In this document: positions 61,144 to 64,000 of the stretch, piece after piece
Layout of the letters: every line of letters starts with the position of its first letter
Position numbering within the stretch: position 1 is the first letter of the stretch
Assembly: GCA_008828725.1 (NCBI GenBank)
Contig: MEHQ01000169.1
Span: 1,371,412-1,435,411 of the forward strand
Source: Saccharina japonica
Taxonomy: Eukaryota > Sar > Phaeophyceae > Laminariales > Laminariaceae
Reading direction: 5' to 3'
Length of the DNA: 64,000 nt
Position numbers and translations under genes: made by a program
The notes under the pieces: model-generated
Told to the model about the DNA's origin: nothing
The model's input: only the letters and a program-made list of their open reading frames with translations
Database searches by the model: none

Positions 61144-62430
61144 TTCCTAGATTGCAAATCTGGATGCCCTAACTGCCCAGCAGTCTGATGAGATGTTTTA
61201 AGGTCGTTGCATTAGAGGACATAGCGAGAGAGAGAGAGCGGAGAGAGAGCGGAGTGCTCGAACCCTCCTCCCGCACGAGGCAAGAATTCCACAATAACGC
61301 CTGCGAATATATACGCAACCCTCTACAATTTTTGTAACCGTCGTTGCTGACACGATCCAAACGAACATCCTTGGGCCCGAATACTGTTGCGAGATACGTA
61401 GCATAGGGGAAGGAAAGAGAGCACGAAATCCGAACGTCGATATGCAAGTATGAGCAGCGCAACAATAAGCCAACTAAGTCAAATTGGTAGTGGCTGCGTG
61501 CTACTATATTGCTGCACATACCATACGTGAGTACTGTAGTACATACTTCGTTATTGCCGGCGCCGGGCATCCGGCAGTCCCGCCGGGCCTCCGTTTTGTA
61601 TACCCGTACACTTGTAAAGGGAGGGACAAAAGTCACACCACCAAAACGTACGTACAGCAGTAGTACTTGAATATCACCTACTGGCATACCTGGCACACAC
61701 GTACACGTATGTATGTGGTGGTAGGTACGGAAGTCTGTGTGTTGTAGACTCGTACACACCTACTTGGCGGAGGCTGCCGCGCCTATACTTTATGACAAAT
61801 CTATTGCTTGGCAGGGTGATCTCTTCTGTAATGCCAGCTGTTGTGCTCAACTTTACAACCTACTGCTATTACGAGTACAGGTCAATGTTCAAACATCAAG
61901 GCCGTTGGGGATTCTGAATTTTGTACCGGTACAGCAGTCAGCAGTGCGACCAGGTGCGACTTACGTGAAAATACCAGTACGTCGTATGTTTGACTCTTGT
62001 ATCATGTACGAACCGTTATGTACTTCCGGTGCATCTTATTTGTGGTCGCGTCAAACGTGTTCGTCGCGGAGAATGACTGCAGAGTGGCGAGTTGAAAGCT
62101 TATACCCGAAACAACATGGACGTACCTGGTAAACGATAGGGACTCCGAGCAAGGAATGCCCCTGGTCTCCGTTGGGTGAGGGTACGGAATCATTTGTGCG
62201 CGACCACAACACACAATTTGCTTGCTACTGCTGCCGCTGTAGATTAGACGGCGTAAAAGCTACAAGGCGGTAAGCTCCGAATAGCATGGGTGCTCTACCA
62301 CATTGAGCCAACTTGCAAACCCTTACCATGGTAGAAGTGCCGACAGCCCCGGTGATGTCCGCTCATCGTCGCCGTGCAAGTCCGATCACCTAGTTTTGCC
62401 GCCGCGGGTCGATACAACACATCTGCCCAT

Positions 62431-62928
62431 GCATCATCCCTTCGAAAAATAGTCGTGTGTGTCCAAACCCCACCACAGCCAGCCTTCTTCAGTGCGCATG
62501 GTTTGGTGACCAATACCCCCCATACCAGCTCTCCCCCAGATTCGCGCTTGACTACTCCTCGGTGATTGGAGCTCCTACCAACGAGAGCGCCGTTAGTTGG
62601 TGCCTACAGCATTCGTTCGAAGCAGCGATGAATCGAAATGCGAACCAACGGCACAGCGCTCGAAACCAACAGACAGCATTTGCCCACAAGCATCATCCCT
62701 TCGAAAAATAGTCGTGTGTGTCCAAACCCCACCACAGCCAGCCTCCTCCAGTGCGCATGGTTTGGTAACCAAGACCCCCCATACCAGCTCTCCCACAGAT
62801 TCGCGCTTGACTACTCCTCGGTGATCGGAGCTCCTACCAACGAGAGCGCCGTTGGTTGGTGCCTACTGCATTCGTTCGAAGCAGCGATAATCGAAATGCG
62901 AACCAACGGCACAACGCTCGAAAAAAAC
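62431..62928. repeat. 259-bp tandem doublet
   Basis: GCATCATCCCTTCGAAAAAT begins at 62431 and again at 62690. The two units are nearly identical, including CCCCACCACAGCCAGCC and TTCGCGCTTGACTACTCC. It lies inside copy 2 of the segmental duplication and is absent from copy 1. Confidence 0.92.
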
Positions 62929-63049
62929 AGGGGTTTCGACAATTTGTATCAGCCTCAGACGGGGCGAAAAGCCAAATTTCAAATTTTCAGAATAATTTCA
63001 GAAAATATTTTTCCAGAATTTTCTCGTTGGAGCTTTTTTCGGGCTACAT

Positions 63050-64000
63050 CCTACACCCTGGTACAGGGTCTAAGGCTAATGTGACCCTGTACAGGGTATG
63101 AACTCCTTGTGGCAAAACACACGGAGAGCTACGTAGTCCAAAAAGGTTCCTGTGCACAAGACCCTGGCAGACGCCTTGAGCTGCATAGCTATTAGGGTGT
63201 GTATGATTGACCCTTTACAGGGTATGCACCCTGTCAAGGTACGACATTTAGACCCTCGCAGGGTCGGTCTATTGCAAGGTCCCATAATATATAGATGACC
63301 CTGCCAAGTGCCCAGGGTATTTACTGTTGACGCTGTTCAGGGTGTTGGCCATGTCAAGGTCTGCATGATTGACCCTGTACAGGGTGTTGACCCTGTTAAG
63401 GTAAGCCCTCCAGACCCTAACAGGGTGGGGTGTCTGTGTACCTAGTGCAAGATTTCGATGCTAAATTCCCTGACAAGGTCTCAACCTCGTCAGGGTCTTT
63501 AGTGTTGACCCTTTACAGGGTGTGGACCCTGTCAAGGTCTGCTGATTGACCCTGTACAGGGTCTTGCACCCTGCCAAGGTGAGCCCTCCAGACCCTGACA
63601 GGGTGAGGTGTCTGTGTACCTATTGCAAGGTTCCTGTTGTCGACCCTGTACAGGGTGTAGACCCTGTCATAAAGGTCTGCGTAATTGACCCTGTACAGAG
63701 GATCGACCCTGTCAAGGTAAGCCCTCCAAACCCTGTACAGGGTGTAGACCCTGTCAAGGTCTGCGTGATTGACCCTGTACAGGGTATCGACACTGTCAAG
63801 GTAAATCCTCCAGACCCTGTACAGGGTATAGACCCTGTGCAGGGTCTCGCCCCAACACCTTGGCAAGGTCTTCACCCTGTGCAGGGTCTGTTGAGCGTAC
63901 CATGTACAGGGTGTTGACCTTGGCAGGGTGTCACAGCATACCGTGTACAGGGTTCGACACCATGTACAGGTTCGTCACAGGGTCATCACAGGGTGCCGAC
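63050..64000. repeat. ACCCTGTACAGGGT palindrome array 3
   Basis: Same unit and higher-order pattern as 48440-49215, with additional decayed units at 63050-63547. It continues beyond the window. Variants such as ACCCTTTACAGGGT and ACCATGTACAGGGT break the palindrome by single changes. Confidence 0.92.

Larger units (their letters stand above)
61368..64000. repeat. Segmental duplication, copy 2 (runs off the window)
   Basis: 61368-62430 aligns with 47399-48440. The alignment resumes at about 63548 in palindrome array 3 and runs to the last base, which corresponds to about 49194 in copy 1. The 1.1 kb between (62431-63547) is extra here: a 259-bp doublet plus further palindrome units. Confidence 0.9.

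Noticed and set aside
61169..61759. 196-codon minus-strand frame
   Set aside because: It spans the boundary of the segmental duplication; the equivalent in copy 1 is interrupted and no motif is recognised.

Overview
The window looks like nuclear DNA of a multicellular brown alga (Phaeophyceae, Ectocarpus-like). This is an inference. It rests on small exons in long introns with GT-AG junctions, frequent CAG/CTG-type short repeats, vertebrate-type TTAGGG telomeric units, and protein families that I associate with stramenopiles. Nothing prokaryotic, organellar or viral was recognised. Almost all long open frames are by-products of tandem repeats; the real coding sequence is in small exons.

Two multi-exon genes, both on the + strand, were reconstructed from splice sites, frame continuity and protein motifs. 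Gene 1 (541-22258, 16 exons, about 660 residues) is a DEP domain fused to a mercuric-reductase-like FAD/NAD(P) disulfide oxidoreductase. Gene 2 (33297-42516, 12 exons, about 502 residues) belongs to a family I recall from algal genomes, some members of which are labelled fungal-type transcription factors; its function is unknown. One of its introns appears to be GC-AG.

1-22 kb: gene 1. Its introns hold three copies of a tRNA-derived SINE, a small MITE, a large GC-rich inverted array (9.2-10.4 kb) and several minisatellites. 22-33 kb: intergenic, with a hAT-type MITE carrying a perfect 8-bp target duplication, a second element with 29-bp perfect inverted ends, a fourth SINE and dispersed duplications. 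33-42.5 kb: gene 2, with a diverged duplicated block in two of its introns.

43-64 kb: no convincing gene. It is a mosaic of repeat arrays, several built on short perfect palindromes (ACTTCCATGGAAGT, ACCCTGTACAGGGT), plus a 216-bp satellite, a CCTATCG/CAATAGG array, a three-block TACCGAAC minisatellite with an interstitial telomere repeat, a decayed Ty1/copia retrotransposon and a 797-bp near-perfect hairpin. A segment at 47.4-49.2 kb is repeated at 61.4-64 kb, carrying a palindrome array with it. The most unusual feature is this set of independent arrays based on different 14-nt palindromes.
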